In this document: in pieces, positions 19,382 to 29,185 of the stretch
Position numbering within the stretch: the stretch's first letter is position 1
Layout: the number at the start of each line of letters is the position of its first letter
Assembly: GCF_030409875.1 (NCBI RefSeq)
Contig: NZ_JAUFQR010000001.1
Location: forward strand, 3,410,001 to 3,474,000
Length of the DNA stretch: 64,000 nt
Origin: Chryseobacterium tructae
Lineage (GTDB): Bacteria; Bacteroidota; Bacteroidia; Flavobacteriales; Weeksellaceae
Direction of reading: 5' to 3'
The notes under the pieces: model-generated
Databases searched by the model: none
Told to the model about the DNA's origin: nothing
Seen by the model: the letters and a program-made list of their open reading frames with translations, nothing else
Translations under genes and position numbers: made by a program

Positions 19382-20170
19382 CGTGCATCCGTGGCGATTA
19401 TTTAGCAGTATACTATTTTATCGCAGATAAAATCCTAGCGCCTTAAAGCAGTGTCAAAGGAAAAAAAATAGCGCCTTTGCGTTTACCAACATTCACCTTT
19501 TCTTCATGTTTATTTTGTTGGAAAACGCGAGGGCGCAAAGGTCTTAAGTAAGATAAGATCCATATTATAAGACGAAAGAGAATCAAAGACCCTCGGCAAG
19601 AGTTACACAGAACACACTTTTTGCCACGAATTCACTAATCATTTTATTCGTGTATCCGTGGCGATTATTTAGCAGTATACTATTTCCTAGTGCCTTAAAG
19701 CAGTGTGAAAGAAAAAAAATAGCGCCTTTGCGTTTATTAACATTCCCTTTCTTCATATTCATTTTGTTGGAAAACGCAAGGGCGCAAGGGTCTTAAGTAA
19801 GATGCATATTGTAAGGCGCAAGAGAATCAAAGATCCTCGGCAAGAGTTACACAGAACACACTTTTTGCCACGAATTCACTAATTATTTTATTCGTGCATC
19901 CGGGGCGATTATTTAGCAGTATACTATTTTATCGCAGATAAAATCCTAGCGCCTTAAAGCTGTGTCAAAGGAAAAAAAATAGCGCCTTTGCGTTTATTAA
20001 CATTCCCTTTCTTCATATTCATTTTGTTGGAAAACGCGAGGGCGCAAGGGTCTTAAGTAAGATCCATATTATAAGACGCAAGAGAATCAAAGATCCTCGG
20101 CAAGAGTTACACAGAACACACTTTTGCCACGAATTCACTAATTATTTTATTCGTGCATCCGTGGCGATTT
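19382..20170. repeat. Tandem noncoding repeat: three 244-267 bp units plus a partial fourth
   Basis: Units begin at the motif CGTGCATCCGTGGCGATT: 19382-19648 (267 nt), 19649-19892 (244), 19893-20151 (259), and a 19-nt stub at 20152-20170. Each unit contains TAGCAGTATACTATTT, AGCGCCTTTGCGTTTA, GTTGGAAAACGC and TTGCCACGAATTCACTAAT. Length differences come mainly from a short block (ATCGCAGATAAAATCC) present in units 1 and 3 but absent in unit 2. GCCACGAATTCAC near the end of one unit and ATTCGTGCATCCGTGGC at the start of the next are inverted partners, and GCGCCTTTGCGTTT pairs partly with AACGCGAGGGCGC. No ORF or typical IS feature is present. The array fills the 3' flank of lpdA. Confidence 0.85.
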
Positions 20171-20183
20171 AAAGTAGTCAGGA

Positions 20184-21583
20184 TCAAATATTAACAGCTC
20201 CTTGTCCAGAAGCTATAAGATAAGCTTCTTTCAATGCTTCGGAATACGTTGGATGCGCATAAGAAATACGATACATATCTTCTGCTGTCACCTCATATTC
20301 CTGCGCAATAACACCCTGTGCAATTAGGTCAGCAGCTCTTGCCCCAATAATATGAACTCCAAGAACTTCACCATATTTTGGATCTACCAACACTTTTGCA
20401 AACCCATCCATATCCATAGCAGCCCTTGCCCTTGCACTCGCCGAAAACGGAAATTTCCCGACATTATATGCTATATTATTCTTTTTAAGATATTCTTCTG
20501 TATATCCAACAGATGCTACTTCGGGCCAGGTATACACAACAGATGGAATACGATCGTAATGGATATGATGTTTTTGCCCATTAATTGATTCTGCTACTAA
20601 AACGCCTTCTTCTTCCGCTTTATGGGCAAGCATTGCTCCTCCAATTACATCTCCAATTGCATAGATAGTAGAACAGATGTCTGATTGTTTTCACCCACTG
20701 TAATAAATCCGCGATGATCCAACTGTACGTCAGTATTTTCCAGCCCTAATCCTTTTGTATAAGGGCTTCTTCCCACAGCAACAAGAATATAATCTGCTGC
20801 CAATTCATTTTCTGTCCCGTTTTTATCTTTAAAGAAGACCTTGGCTTCAGACTCTGAACTTTCCGTTTTGTACACAGATTGCCCCAAACGAACTTCAACA
20901 CCTTCTTTTTTAAGGATTTTCTGTAGATTTTTTCCTAATTCATGATCCATGGCAGCGATCAGATGATCTGCATATTCAAGAATAGTGATCTTGGTTCCGA
21001 TCCTGTTAAAAATGGAGGCCATTTCTACCCCAATCACTCCCCCGCCAATGATGATCATAGAGGCAGGTTTATTTTTTAAAGATAAGGCCTCAGTAGAAGT
21101 GATAATTCTCTTTTTATCAATTTCTACCCCTGGAATAGTTGATGGTTTCGAACCGGTTGCAATAATATAGTTTTTGGCAGTAATCTCTTTAGATTCTGCT
21201 TCGTGAACAACTTTAATGGTAGTGTTATTGATAAAACCAGCTGTACCTCTCAAACGAGTAATGTTGTTCTTACTCATCAGAAAATCGAGTCCGTTGGTAT
21301 TCTTACCGATTACTTCCGATTTTCTTTTGTACATCTGGGTAAAATCAAGTTCTAACTTATCAAGCATGATGCCATGCTCTTTAAATTTATGCTGGGCTTC
21401 TGCATAATGGTGGGTACTATCCAGCAAAGCTTTTGTGGGTATACAGCCAACATTGGTACAGGTTCCCCCCAATGTCTCATATTTCTCAATAATTACTGTT
21501 TTATAACCCAATTGAGCGCTTCTTATAGCAGCAACATATCCTCCAGGGCCTGAACCAATTACAGCGATGTCATAATTTTCCAT
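20184..21583 (-). CDS. lpdA: Dihydrolipoyl dehydrogenase, single-base frameshift
   Basis: This FAD enzyme reoxidises lipoamide in 2-oxoacid dehydrogenase complexes. The N-terminal part (21583-20645) has the FAD motif AVIGSGPGGYVAAIRSA and the redox disulfide motif GGTCTNVGCIPTKALLD. The C-terminal part (20633-20184) has the dimerisation domain with the active-site AHPTYSEALKEA. At 20671 one G is missing on the plus strand (C on the coding strand); restoring it gives TSVPTIYAIGDVIGGAMLAHKA, the conserved second FAD contact, and a protein of about 467 residues. The gene is divergent from an HxlR regulator and shares an inverted repeat with it, an unusual context for a housekeeping lpd. Confidence 0.92.
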
Positions 21584-21611
21584 TTGATTTATTAATTTTT
21601 TATGGTTAAAT

Positions 21612-21664
21612 TTACTTGCAAATTAAAAGCAAAATTAAGACAAACACTTTCATTTTGCAAGTAA
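21612..21664. promoter_or_regulatory. Divergent promoter region with perfect 11-bp inverted repeat, likely HxlR operator
   Basis: TTACTTGCAAA at 21612-21622 and TTTGCAAGTAA at 21654-21664 are exact inverted copies separated by 31 bp. On the minus strand a -7 box TAATTTTG (21637-21630) lies 20 nt from a TTG (21660-21658) inside the right arm, so a regulator bound there would cover the lpdA -33 element. The left arm lies over the lpdA start region and the right arm 20 nt upstream of the HxlR gene. Confidence 0.65.
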
Positions 21665-21683
21665 TATTTTTCAAATTAAAATA

Positions 21684-22094
21684 ATGAGTAAAAAAAGATC
21701 AGAATGCCCTATCAGTTGTTCCCTGGAGATCTGGGGTGATAAATGGTCATTATTAATCATCCGTGATCTGATGCTTAAGAAAGAATGTACTTATGGAGAG
21801 TTTCAGAAAGCGGATGAAAAAATTGCTTCCAATATTCTGGCAACGAGGCTTCAAAATCTATTGGAAAACGGCATCATCGATAAGAAGAACCATCCGGACA
21901 ATAAATTAAAGATATTATACCATCTTACAAAAAAAGGGATTGATCTGGTTCCGATTATTGTTGAAATAAACCTTTGGGGAGATCAATATCTAACAATTCC
22001 GAATGATAGAAAGAAGCTTCTTGACGATATTAAAAAGGATAAGGAAGATTTTATTAAAAGAGCGAAGGCGTACCTTTCCGATGATGTTCAATAA
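21684..22094 (+). CDS. HxlR-family winged helix transcriptional regulator
   Basis: The 136-residue protein has the HxlR signature near the N-terminus: CPISCSLEIWGDKWSLLIIRDLM, followed by KIASNILATRLQNLLENGII and YHLTKKGIDLVPII of the winged helix. A Cys pair (CPISC, about residues 8-12) could sense oxidants, quinones or electrophiles, as in known HxlR members. It is divergent from lpdA and 153 nt upstream of an iron-containing alcohol dehydrogenase on its own strand. Autoregulation and control of lpdA through the shared inverted repeat are likely inferences. Confidence 0.9.
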   Translation: MSKKRSECPISCSLEIWGDKWSLLIIRDLMLKKECTYGEFQKADEKIASNILATRLQNLLENGIIDKKNHPDNKLKILYHLTKKGIDLVPIIVEINLWGDQYLTIPNDRKKLLDDIKKDKEDFIKRAKAYLSDDVQ

Positions 22095-22219
22095 ATACAA
22101 TTAAATAAGATAAACCATTACGGATAGGCAAACGTAAGACTAAAATTTTGATAGCTTTCATTAAATTTAATCATAGTAATTTTAAAATTTCATTAACTTA
22201 TTTTTCCCTTTTCATTCCG

Positions 22220-22227
22220 TAAATTTG
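22220..22227 (+). promoter_or_regulatory. Probable -7 promoter element of the alcohol dehydrogenase gene
   Basis: TAAATTTG fits TAnnTTTG, 20 nt upstream of the ATG at 22248. The HxlR-type inverted repeat is not present here. Confidence 0.45.
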
Positions 22228-22247
22228 AATAAAATAAATTTAGAATA

Positions 22248-23410
22248 ATGCTTAATTTCGAATTTAAAAATCCGACCAAAATACTTTTTGGAAAAGGCGA
22301 AATCGCTAAAATCTCCAATGAAATCCCTAAAGACGCTAAAATATTAATGATCTATGGTGGTGGAAGCATCAAAAACAATGGTGTTTATGACCAGGTAAAA
22401 GACGCTTTACAAGATCATGATGTATATGAATTCGGCGGAGTTCCTGCCAATCCTGAATACGAAGTATTAATCAAAGCAGTAAGCTTTATTAAAGAGAATG
22501 GAATCAATTATCTTCTTGCTGTAGGTGGAGGTTCTGTCATTGACGGAACGAAGTTTATCTCTGCGGCAGCTAACTATGATGGCGAACCTTGGGATATCTT
22601 AAGAAAGCAGGTAAGAACTTTGAAGGAGAAGGAATGCCTTTTGGAAGTATCTTAACCCTTCCGGCAACAGGCTCTGAAATGAATTCAGGATATGTAATTT
22701 CGAGAAGAGAAACTAATGAAAAGTTATCTTCCGGAGGCCCTGGACTTTTCCCACAATTCTCTGTTTTAGATCCTGAAGTAATCAGATCTATTCCTAAAAA
22801 CCAGATTGTAAACGGACTTACCGACGCCTATACTCATGTATTGGAGCAATATATGACAGCTCCGTCTTCTGCAGATCTTCAGGAAAGAATTGCAGAAAGC
22901 ATCTTGATCAGTCTTCAGGAGACTGCTCCAAAAGTATTGGCAGATGATTTCAACTACGATGCAGCCGGAAACTTTATGTGGTGTTGTACAATGGCGTTAA
23001 ACGGGCTGATTCAGAAAGGGGTTATTACAGACTGGGCAGTGCATGCAATGGGGCATGAATTAACAGCTTATTTTGGGATTGACCATGCCAGAACCCTAGC
23101 TATCATCGCTCCTTCTCACTATCGTTATAACTTCGAAGATAAAAAAGGGAAACTTGCTCAATATGCTGAAAGAGTATGGGGAATTAAAGAAGGATCTCTT
23201 GAAGAAAAAGCAGAACTGGGAATCAAAAAGCTTGAAGAGTTCTTCCATAGTCTTCATATTAAAACCAAACTTTCTGAATATACAGAAGATTACAAAGGTA
23301 CTGCTGAAAGAGTAGAAAAAGCTTTTACAGAAAGAAACTGGATGGGTCTTGGAGAGTATAAAAAATTGACTCCTCAGGATGCTTCCAAAATTGTAGAAAT
23401 GAGCTACTAA
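22248..23410 (+). CDS. Iron-containing alcohol dehydrogenase (YqhD/BdhA-like), single-base frameshift
   Basis: The family reduces aldehydes with NAD(P)H and a bound divalent metal. The first frame (22248-22655) has LIMIYGGGSIKNNGVYDQV and LLAVGGGSVIDGTKFISAAA (nucleotide binding). The second frame (to 23410) has LPATGSEMNSGYVI, the metal-ligand HAMGHELTAYFGIDHA and a normal C-terminus. Frames split at AAA 22604-22606; one extra A gives ILRKAGKNFEGEGMPFGSI and about 387 residues, the normal length. Probably intact in vivo. It could detoxify aldehydes, which would fit with the HxlR gene upstream, but regulation is not shown. Confidence 0.9.
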
Positions 23411-23462
23411 ATAATTTCTAAATACAATTTTGGCTGGCCAAAATGAATATAAACTTTATAAT

Positions 23463-23486
23463 AAGAGCAGGATTTATCCTGCTCTT
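23463..23486 (+). terminator. Hairpin terminator after alcohol dehydrogenase
   Basis: A 10-bp perfect stem AAGAGCAGGA/TCCTGCTCTT with loop TTTA lies 52 nt after the stop. The T run is weak. Confidence 0.6.
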
Positions 23487-24131
23487 GTTGATTCTGAACA
23501 TTGATAAATTCATGAATAACCGTTATGCATTATAAATTAAAAAAGAAAACAACGGAACAGGATTAAACATTGTTCTTCCGGCTTAGTGGTCAGTAGATGA
23601 TCAGTTGTAATTAAGTAAAGACTTTTGAAGGGTTCAAAACTAGATTATTAACTAAAAGAATGATTCTTATTGTTGTCCAATTTAGTAATGAAGTATACTT
23701 CAATCGAAATATCATACAATATACAAGGGGTGATTGAAATTAAATTATTGGCTTGCACTCATGTTTTAAGACCTGTTTCATAAATACTTTTCCTAAAACA
23801 ACTGATTTCTAACGAAGTAGGCTTTGTCGTAGAACTACTACAATTTTCGAAAAAACTATTGATTCATTTTGTGGTGAATTTTTATGGCAGTATATTAGTC
23901 TTACTAAATCATGAAATATTGACTGTAAAAATACATTAAACATTTCTTGTAAGGAGTATAGTAAAGTACTCAGACTGATACTTTACTATTCTGAAACATT
24001 CTCATACCCGTCTTTAGGAAAAGGAAATGGAGGCCCACAATTTTGTCTGACCGTGTATGAGCTGATTAAGGCCAACTCATAAATGGGTATACTCATTTTA
24101 TATTTAAAAACACAACTGTAAAAAATTATGT
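23487..24131. other. AT-rich gene-free region preceding the T6SS island, with one perfect inverted repeat
   Basis: No coding frame of merit was seen. A perfect 11-bp inverted repeat ATAGTAAAGTA/TACTTTACTAT with a 10-nt loop lies at 23958-23989, about 140 nt before vgrG. It may be an operator, a terminator of a lost gene, or a structured 5' leader. The region marks the left edge of the accessory island. Confidence 0.5.
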
Positions 24132-26215
24132 ATGTTTCAAAAATTCAAAGGAGATCCATCCAAAGTAAATCTTCCTAAAGCTGTTAATAAAAATACAGCT
24201 GATCTTAGCCAGGGAATTGATCCAAAAAAGCAAGCTAAAGATGCAGAGCAGAAATTTATGAACCAAAATCTGGTTCCCAACCAGCCCGCTACTGTTGATA
24301 AAAAATTATGGGACAAACAACCTACCTCAAAAATCCATAATGCTGCCGCGATCCCATCAAGTGAAGTAACAGGAATCAACCGTGTTGTAAAATTACAAAT
24401 TGTAATTGATGGCACTGTTATTAAATATTTTAAACACTTTAAATTAGTACAAAGTGCCAATAAGCATCATGAGTTTAACCTCACATTGGCTTATGATGTC
24501 TTGGGAGATGCAGAGAATCATAACATGAAGCAGGTACAGAGTTTTTTGGGAAAACGTATCACTGCTATTTTTAGTTACAAAGATGTAGAGAATTCTCCGG
24601 AACGGAATTTCGTGGGTGTGATTACTGAAGTGGGTTTTGCCCAGGATAAAGGAAGTCTGGGAAATATTGTCCTTACCGGTTTTAGCCCCACTATGCTTTT
24701 AGATGCGGCTCCGCATACCCAGAGTTTTGGCGGAAAAGAACCTGTAAGTCTTAATACCATTGCATCTGAAGTGCTAAAAGAAGGATTGGGTGAAAACAAA
24801 TTTGATTTCAGAGTAGATGCAAAACATAATAATGTTAATTATAGTTCTCAGTACGAGGAAACCCATTACAACTATCTGGCTCGTATAGCAGAAGCGTATG
24901 GCGAACAGTTTTTTTATGATGGTGAAGTAATGCATTTTGGAAAGCTGCCACCCCCGGAAAATACACTTACCCTTGTCTATGGAAGCAGTGTAAGTGATAT
25001 TAGTGTGAAGATGCGTGCCCTACACGTGAATCCAATATTCTACGGGTACAATAGCAGCAGAAATGAAAAGCTTCAGACAGGGAGTTCAAAAATTGATCAT
25101 AAATCGGAAGTCGCCAAACAGGCGTACGAAATTTCAAAGAAAACATACACCACTCCCTCTTTAAGAGTAGCGCCTATTCAGGCCGTTAATTTTATGGATG
25201 TGGAAGACTCTCAAAAAGGAACTGCCGGAAGCAATGCCTCAGAAGTGTTTATCACTTCGGGGACTACTTCTGTTCCTTTTTTATATCCCGGTTGCTGTGC
25301 TAATTTGGAAATGCGCAAGCCTGATTCCAATGAAACAATGTATTTTACGAAAATAATGATGCTGAATGTGGTACATGAAGTGGATGGGCGGGGTTATTAC
25401 GAAGGTAGTTTTGATGCTATAGCTGCCGACTCCGGGTTTATACCAAGACCTCAATTTCAGGTACCTAAAGCAGATCCTCAGCTAGGTAAAGTAATATCCA
25501 ATACCGATCCTCTGAATCAGGGACGAATACAGGTACAGTTTGACTGGCAAAACCATAATACCACCCACTTTATAAGAATGATGAGCCCTGATGCAGGAGG
25601 AACCGATCAGGTGACCCAAAACAGAGGATACATCGCCATTCCTGAAGTTGGCGACCAGGTAGTAGTCGGATTTGTACACAATCATCCCGACAGGCCTTTT
25701 GTAATGGGAGGTATATTCCATGGGGAAACAGCATTGGGAGGTGGTATCAATAACCACATGCGCTCTATACAAACCAAAAGTGGAATTAAAGTCCTAATGA
25801 ATGATGATGAAAAGAGTGTCACTATTCTGGATCCAAGTGGAAATACCTGGTTTATGGATGGACAAGGCAGTATAACGGTAACAGCTCCTAAGAATTTACG
25901 GTGAATGCAGGAGAAAACATCACGATGAAAGCTGGAAAAGAAGTATCTGTAGATGCGGGAACCCATATTACCCAATCTGCAAACGAAGATATAACTTCTA
26001 CTGCCGGAAAAGATATTGCACAAACCGCTTCCGGAGATATCAGAGAAATGTCAGATAACCGCACGGAATTGGTAGAAAAAGACTTTAAAAGACAATCTGA
26101 AACATCCAGTGAAGTAGCCCGGGAAATAGCCATGTTCAGTGAAAAAGAAAATATGACCATGCAAAGCGGGAAAATTGTGGAGTTTAATAGTGCTGAAAAA
26201 TCTAAGTTATTCTAA
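24132..26215 (+). CDS. vgrG: Type VI secretion spike protein VgrG, single-base frameshift
   Basis: VgrG trimers form the puncturing spike of the T6SS and carry effectors. The N-terminal about 80 residues (Lys/Asn/Gln rich) precede the gp27-like base (VVKLQIVIDGTVIKYFKHF). The gp5-like OB domain starts near residue 455 (LGKVISNTDPLNQGRIQVQF, RGYIAIPEVGDQVVVGF, NHPDRPFVMGG). The C-terminal beta-helix has repeats of the type NAGENITMKAGKEVSVDAG. The frame breaks at TTT 25895-25897; one added T gives APKNFTVNAGEN and joins the 25901-26215 segment, for about 694 residues. It heads the effector island. The core T6SS genes (sheath, baseplate, membrane complex) are not in this window, so this is an accessory vgrG locus. 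Confidence 0.93.
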
Positions 26216-26226
26216 AAATCACAGGT

Positions 26227-26400
26227 ATGGCCATACGGAAAACAGCTAAAAATATCTCCATTGAAGTTAAAGATTCCTATCATTTAACCGTAGGAAATAA
26301 AGTGGAAAAGATAGCAGAAAAGATAAATGTAGAAGCAACCAGAGATAATCTGACGCTTGCTAGTAATAAGAAAATAGTATCAAAAGATAACGCTAAATAA
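26227..26400 (+). CDS. 57-residue protein resembling a detached VgrG beta-helix strand segment
   Basis: ATG 26227 lies 11 nt after the vgrG stop, and the stop lies 2 nt before the lipase ATG, so the frame is packed tightly into the operon. The sequence (ISIEVKDSYHLTVGNK, INVEATRDNLTLASNKK) alternates polar and hydrophobic residues in short strands, much like the C-terminal spike repeats of the preceding VgrG. It may be a small spike extension, an adaptor for the following lipase, or a remnant of VgrG tail. No known family was recognised. Confidence 0.55.
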   Translation: MAIRKTAKNISIEVKDSYHLTVGNKVEKIAEKINVEATRDNLTLASNKKIVSKDNAK

Positions 26401-26402
26401 TT

Positions 26403-27944
26403 ATGGCAAACTTCGGAGATTATACACCGCCACCGCCGCCCAAGGGAACTATCGATATTAGGATTGGGGTGTTTTTTGATGGTACTATGAATAACAGGAC
26501 GAATACAAACGCCAGGCTTGGAAAAGCAGATGATAAAAAGAAAGCTGCTAAAGCCAATAAACGGTATGGTGGTGATGACAGCAGCTATGAAAATGATTGG
26601 TCTAATATTGCCAGGCTGGAAACAGCCTATACTGAAAATGTCGAAAAATTTATCTCGAAAATTTATATTGAAGGAATTGGTACGGAAGACTATGAAAGAG
26701 ATAGTTCCTATTTTACCAAAGGTGCAGGAGGTGCTTTTGGAGCGGGAACTACAGGTATTATTGCCAAAGTGTTAAAAGGTTGCGAAAAAGCAGTAGAGAA
26801 AATAGGATTATTATCAAAGAATAAAAGAGTCAACTGTATTTACCTTGATGTTTTTGGTTTTAGCCGGGGTGCAGCGGCAGCAAGAAACTTTGTGTATGAG
26901 ATCACCAAAGAAAAATATCCTGCCACTGAAGTTTGGGATGATAGCGGTGATTCAAGTGGCGGAATGGAAAAAAGAGATGCTCATAATAACAAAACAGAGC
27001 TTAAAGTGCTTCCAAAATATGGTCATTTCGGACTAAAACTCACTCAGGCAGGTATAGATGTAGCCACAACAAGAGTAAAAGTTGAATTTGTAGGATTGTT
27101 TGATACCGTTTCGTCCTATGATCCCAGCACGACGGGAGCATTTAAAAATTTTGAAAATGATGTTGGTGAGCTCAATCTGAATGCCATTAGTAAAGCAAAA
27201 AAAATATTTCATTTGGTAGCGGCCGATGAGCACAGGGTCAATTTTATGCTTACAAAAGTAACCGCAGCCGGAGGAGATGAATATATTTTGCCGGGGGTAC
27301 ACAGTGATGTTGGCGGGTCTTATCAGCACGATAAATCTGAGACCGTTCAGTTGCTCGATTTTGATAATGTTTGGGGAGGGCGCACTGATAAGGACTGGGA
27401 TACCATACTTAATAATGACTTAAATAATCTTATTGCCCAAGGCTGGTATATAGAAAAAGAATTGAAAAGGCCCAACAGTTGGCACGAAACTTATGGAATA
27501 CGCCCACACCTCAGCAACAGATACAGTTTTATACCATTACATATCATGGCGGAAAATGTAAATAAATTTCAAGAAGGCTTAATTAGCTTAGCACGATTAG
27601 GTGAAAAGAAATTTATTATTCCCAATGGAAAAGAAGAAAAAAACTATCCTTTAGATTTAACTGCTGTAAAAAAGAGGCTGGATGATTATATTGCAGGGAA
27701 AAAGCCCAAAATGTGGTATTGTACCAACAAAGAAATAGAATATTACAGAAAACAGGTTGCAGAAAAGAAGATGACGGTCGAAAAATTTAATCTCTTGGTT
27801 CATGACCACAATATGCTGCTAGAACTAAGGCGTAAATACTTCCATTGGTCTGCCAGATATGGTGAAACAGGTTTTGAACCTAATTTTGAGTTTAAAGATA
27901 AATTTAATATTCACAGATTTAGAAAAACTGCTAAAGATTCGTAA
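26403..27944 (+). CDS. DUF2235/Tle1-like lipase, probable T6SS effector
   Basis: The 513-residue protein has the alpha/beta-hydrolase nucleophile elbow GFSRG (Ser about residue 154, in DVFGFSRGAAAARNF), the conserved VGLFDTVSSYDP (Asp about 234), and PGVHSDVGGSY (His about 300). This is the pattern of the DUF2235/T6SS phospholipase Tle1 catalytic domain. The start IDIRIGVFFDGTMNNR is also a family signature. There is no signal peptide, as expected for a T6SS cargo. Tle enzymes hydrolyse membrane phospholipids in rival cells. It follows vgrG and is followed after 1 nt by a DUF2931 lipoprotein, the expected position of an immunity gene. Confidence 0.88.
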   Translation: MANFGDYTPPPPPKGTIDIRIGVFFDGTMNNRTNTNARLGKADDKKKAAKANKRYGGDDSSYENDWSNIARLETAYTENVEKFISKIYIEGIGTEDYERDSSYFTKGAGGAFGAGTTGIIAKVLKGCEKAVEKIGLLSKNKRVNCIYLDVFGFSRGAAAARNFVYEITKEKYPATEVWDDSGDSSGGMEKRDAHNNKTELKVLPKYGHFGLKLTQAGIDVATTRVKVEFVGLFDTVSSYDPSTTGAFKNFENDVGELNLNAISKAKKIFHLVAADEHRVNFMLTKVTAAGGDEYILPGVHSDVGGSYQHDKSETVQLLDFDNVWGGRTDKDWDTILNNDLNNLIAQGWYIEKELKRPNSWHETYGIRPHLSNRYSFIPLHIMAENVNKFQEGLISLARLGEKKFIIPNGKEEKNYPLDLTAVKKRLDDYIAGKKPKMWYCTNKEIEYYRKQVAEKKMTVEKFNLLVHDHNMLLELRRKYFHWSARYGETGFEPNFEFKDKFNIHRFRKTAKDS

Positions 27945-27945
27945 A

Positions 27946-28959
27946 ATGAAGAATTATTTTTTACAACTTATTGTATTACTCAGTATAACAATATCATGTC
28001 AAAACAAAATGGAAGAAAAATTTGAATGGTTGCCCACCGAAAGTGCACCTCTACTCTACCCCATGAATATTTATAAAGGAAATTTATATTTTGACGATGG
28101 AGGAAGCGTTTATATACCATGTTCTCTTATCGCCCATAATGGATGGGGTAATGGCGGATCTCTACATACCCAAGGGGAAGATTTAAAACCTGTACCTGTA
28201 AAATTAGAAATTACCTGGGCATCATTTACGGAAAACAAATTCTACACAGGCAGTTGGATTTTACCGAAAGAAAAAATGCTCAAACTATTTAAAGAAGGAG
28301 TAGTATGGTATCGTACCCGAAAAAAAGAAACTTACAAAGAAATTTTGGTAGGATGTGCACCTGGAGGAGTGGTGGTCGTGTGGATGCGAGGAGCTGGGCA
28401 GCAAGTAGAGATAGGACGCTATCAGGCCCATGAGACGCATGTGGCAATGAGTGATTATGTACCTGAAAACCCGACTATAAGCCAAAAAGATTATTTTGAT
28501 ACAAGTAAAGAATTACCAGAAGTATTAGAAAATATAAAGAAAAAAGGAGGGATTGAGTATGGTCTTTGGGATAGTTATCGCAAAAAATATACTTGGCGTA
28601 CCCGTATAGAAATTCCTAATCATACTTTTGATAATACCAGTTATGAAATGTTCAATGGAGAAATGGAAGAGTTGTTTGACGAATCCCTCAAAAAAAATGA
28701 ATTTAAAGAAAGAGCAGTACCCAAATTATTAGATTTTATAATAGCTGATGCTAAAGGGAAAAGAACTGTTTGGGAATTCGAGTATTTAGATGAAGAAGAG
28801 ATTATGGGTTTATTCAAACAGGCAGATCCCAATAAGCCGATAGAAATCATTTTACGCATGAATGAGGATTTCAGTAACCGTAGTTTAATTTTTAAACAAG
28901 GCGATAAAGAGATTCCGATCAAAAAAGTAGATTTAGATAATATGTGGGAATATAAATAG
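27946..28959 (+). CDS. DUF2931-family lipoprotein, candidate immunity protein 1
   Basis: The 337-residue protein has an SPII signal (SITISC, Cys about 17) that places it in the periplasm. It resembles DUF2931: EWLPTESAPLLYPMNIYKG, NGWGNGGSLHTQGED, CAPGGVVVVWM. The ATG at 27946 follows the lipase stop by 1 nt; a longer in-frame extension upstream overlaps the lipase and lacks the signal peptide at its start, so it was rejected. Immunity proteins against Tle lipases are often periplasmic lipoproteins, so protection against the adjacent lipase is the favoured inference. The paralogue at 29183 shares near-identical C-terminal DNA. Confidence 0.8.
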   Translation: MKNYFLQLIVLLSITISCQNKMEEKFEWLPTESAPLLYPMNIYKGNLYFDDGGSVYIPCSLIAHNGWGNGGSLHTQGEDLKPVPVKLEITWASFTENKFYTGSWILPKEKMLKLFKEGVVWYRTRKKETYKEILVGCAPGGVVVVWMRGAGQQVEIGRYQAHETHVAMSDYVPENPTISQKDYFDTSKELPEVLENIKKKGGIEYGLWDSYRKKYTWRTRIEIPNHTFDNTSYEMFNGEMEELFDESLKKNEFKERAVPKLLDFIIADAKGKRTVWEFEYLDEEEIMGLFKQADPNKPIEIILRMNEDFSNRSLIFKQGDKEIPIKKVDLDNMWEYK

Positions 28960-28992
28960 TAGCAATAAATAGACAAATAGTAATAAGATTAA

Positions 28993-29070
28993 GACTTCCA
29001 TGAGTCTTTAAGACGTGACGAAATAGTTTTTGAGTTTAAAGATCTAATATTCGCAGATTTAGGAAAACTG
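28993..29070 (+). pseudogene. Decayed remnant of a lipase 3' end (scar A)
   Basis: Imperfect copy of 27837-27935, the last about 100 nt of the lipase gene: ACTTCCAT, GAAATAG, TTTTTGAGTTTAAAGAT, and CAGATTTAGGAAAACTG align in order with ACTTCCAT, GAAACAG, TTTTGAGTTTAAAGAT, and CAGATTTAGAAAAACTG. The encoded piece FEFKDLIFADLGKL matches FEFKDKFNIHRFRK. There is no start codon or upstream domain. Confidence 0.7.
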
Positions 29071-29117
29071 ATAAATACAGGCATTGGAGTTGAATATTTA
29101 TAAACCGAGTAGTTACT

Positions 29118-29185
29118 TATGAACCCAACTACAAAATTTTAGGCAAAACCATTGTAAGATTTCGTAAAATAGAACTCAACTCATG
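29118..29185 (+). pseudogene. Second decayed lipase C-terminus (scar A2) fused to the start of DUF2931 copy 2
   Basis: The frame YEPNYKILGKTIVRFRK ending in a TGA at 29183-29185 region matches the lipase C-terminus FEPNFEFKDKFNIHRFRK at protein level. Its stop overlaps the ATG of the second DUF2931 gene (ATGA), mirroring the 1-nt gap between the intact lipase and DUF2931 copy 1. It is evidently the tail of a lost, diverged second lipase. Confidence 0.65.

Noticed and set aside
19382..20170. CRISPR-like array
   Set aside because: Units are 244-267 nt long and similar over their whole length, with no short repeat/unique spacer structure and no cas genes.
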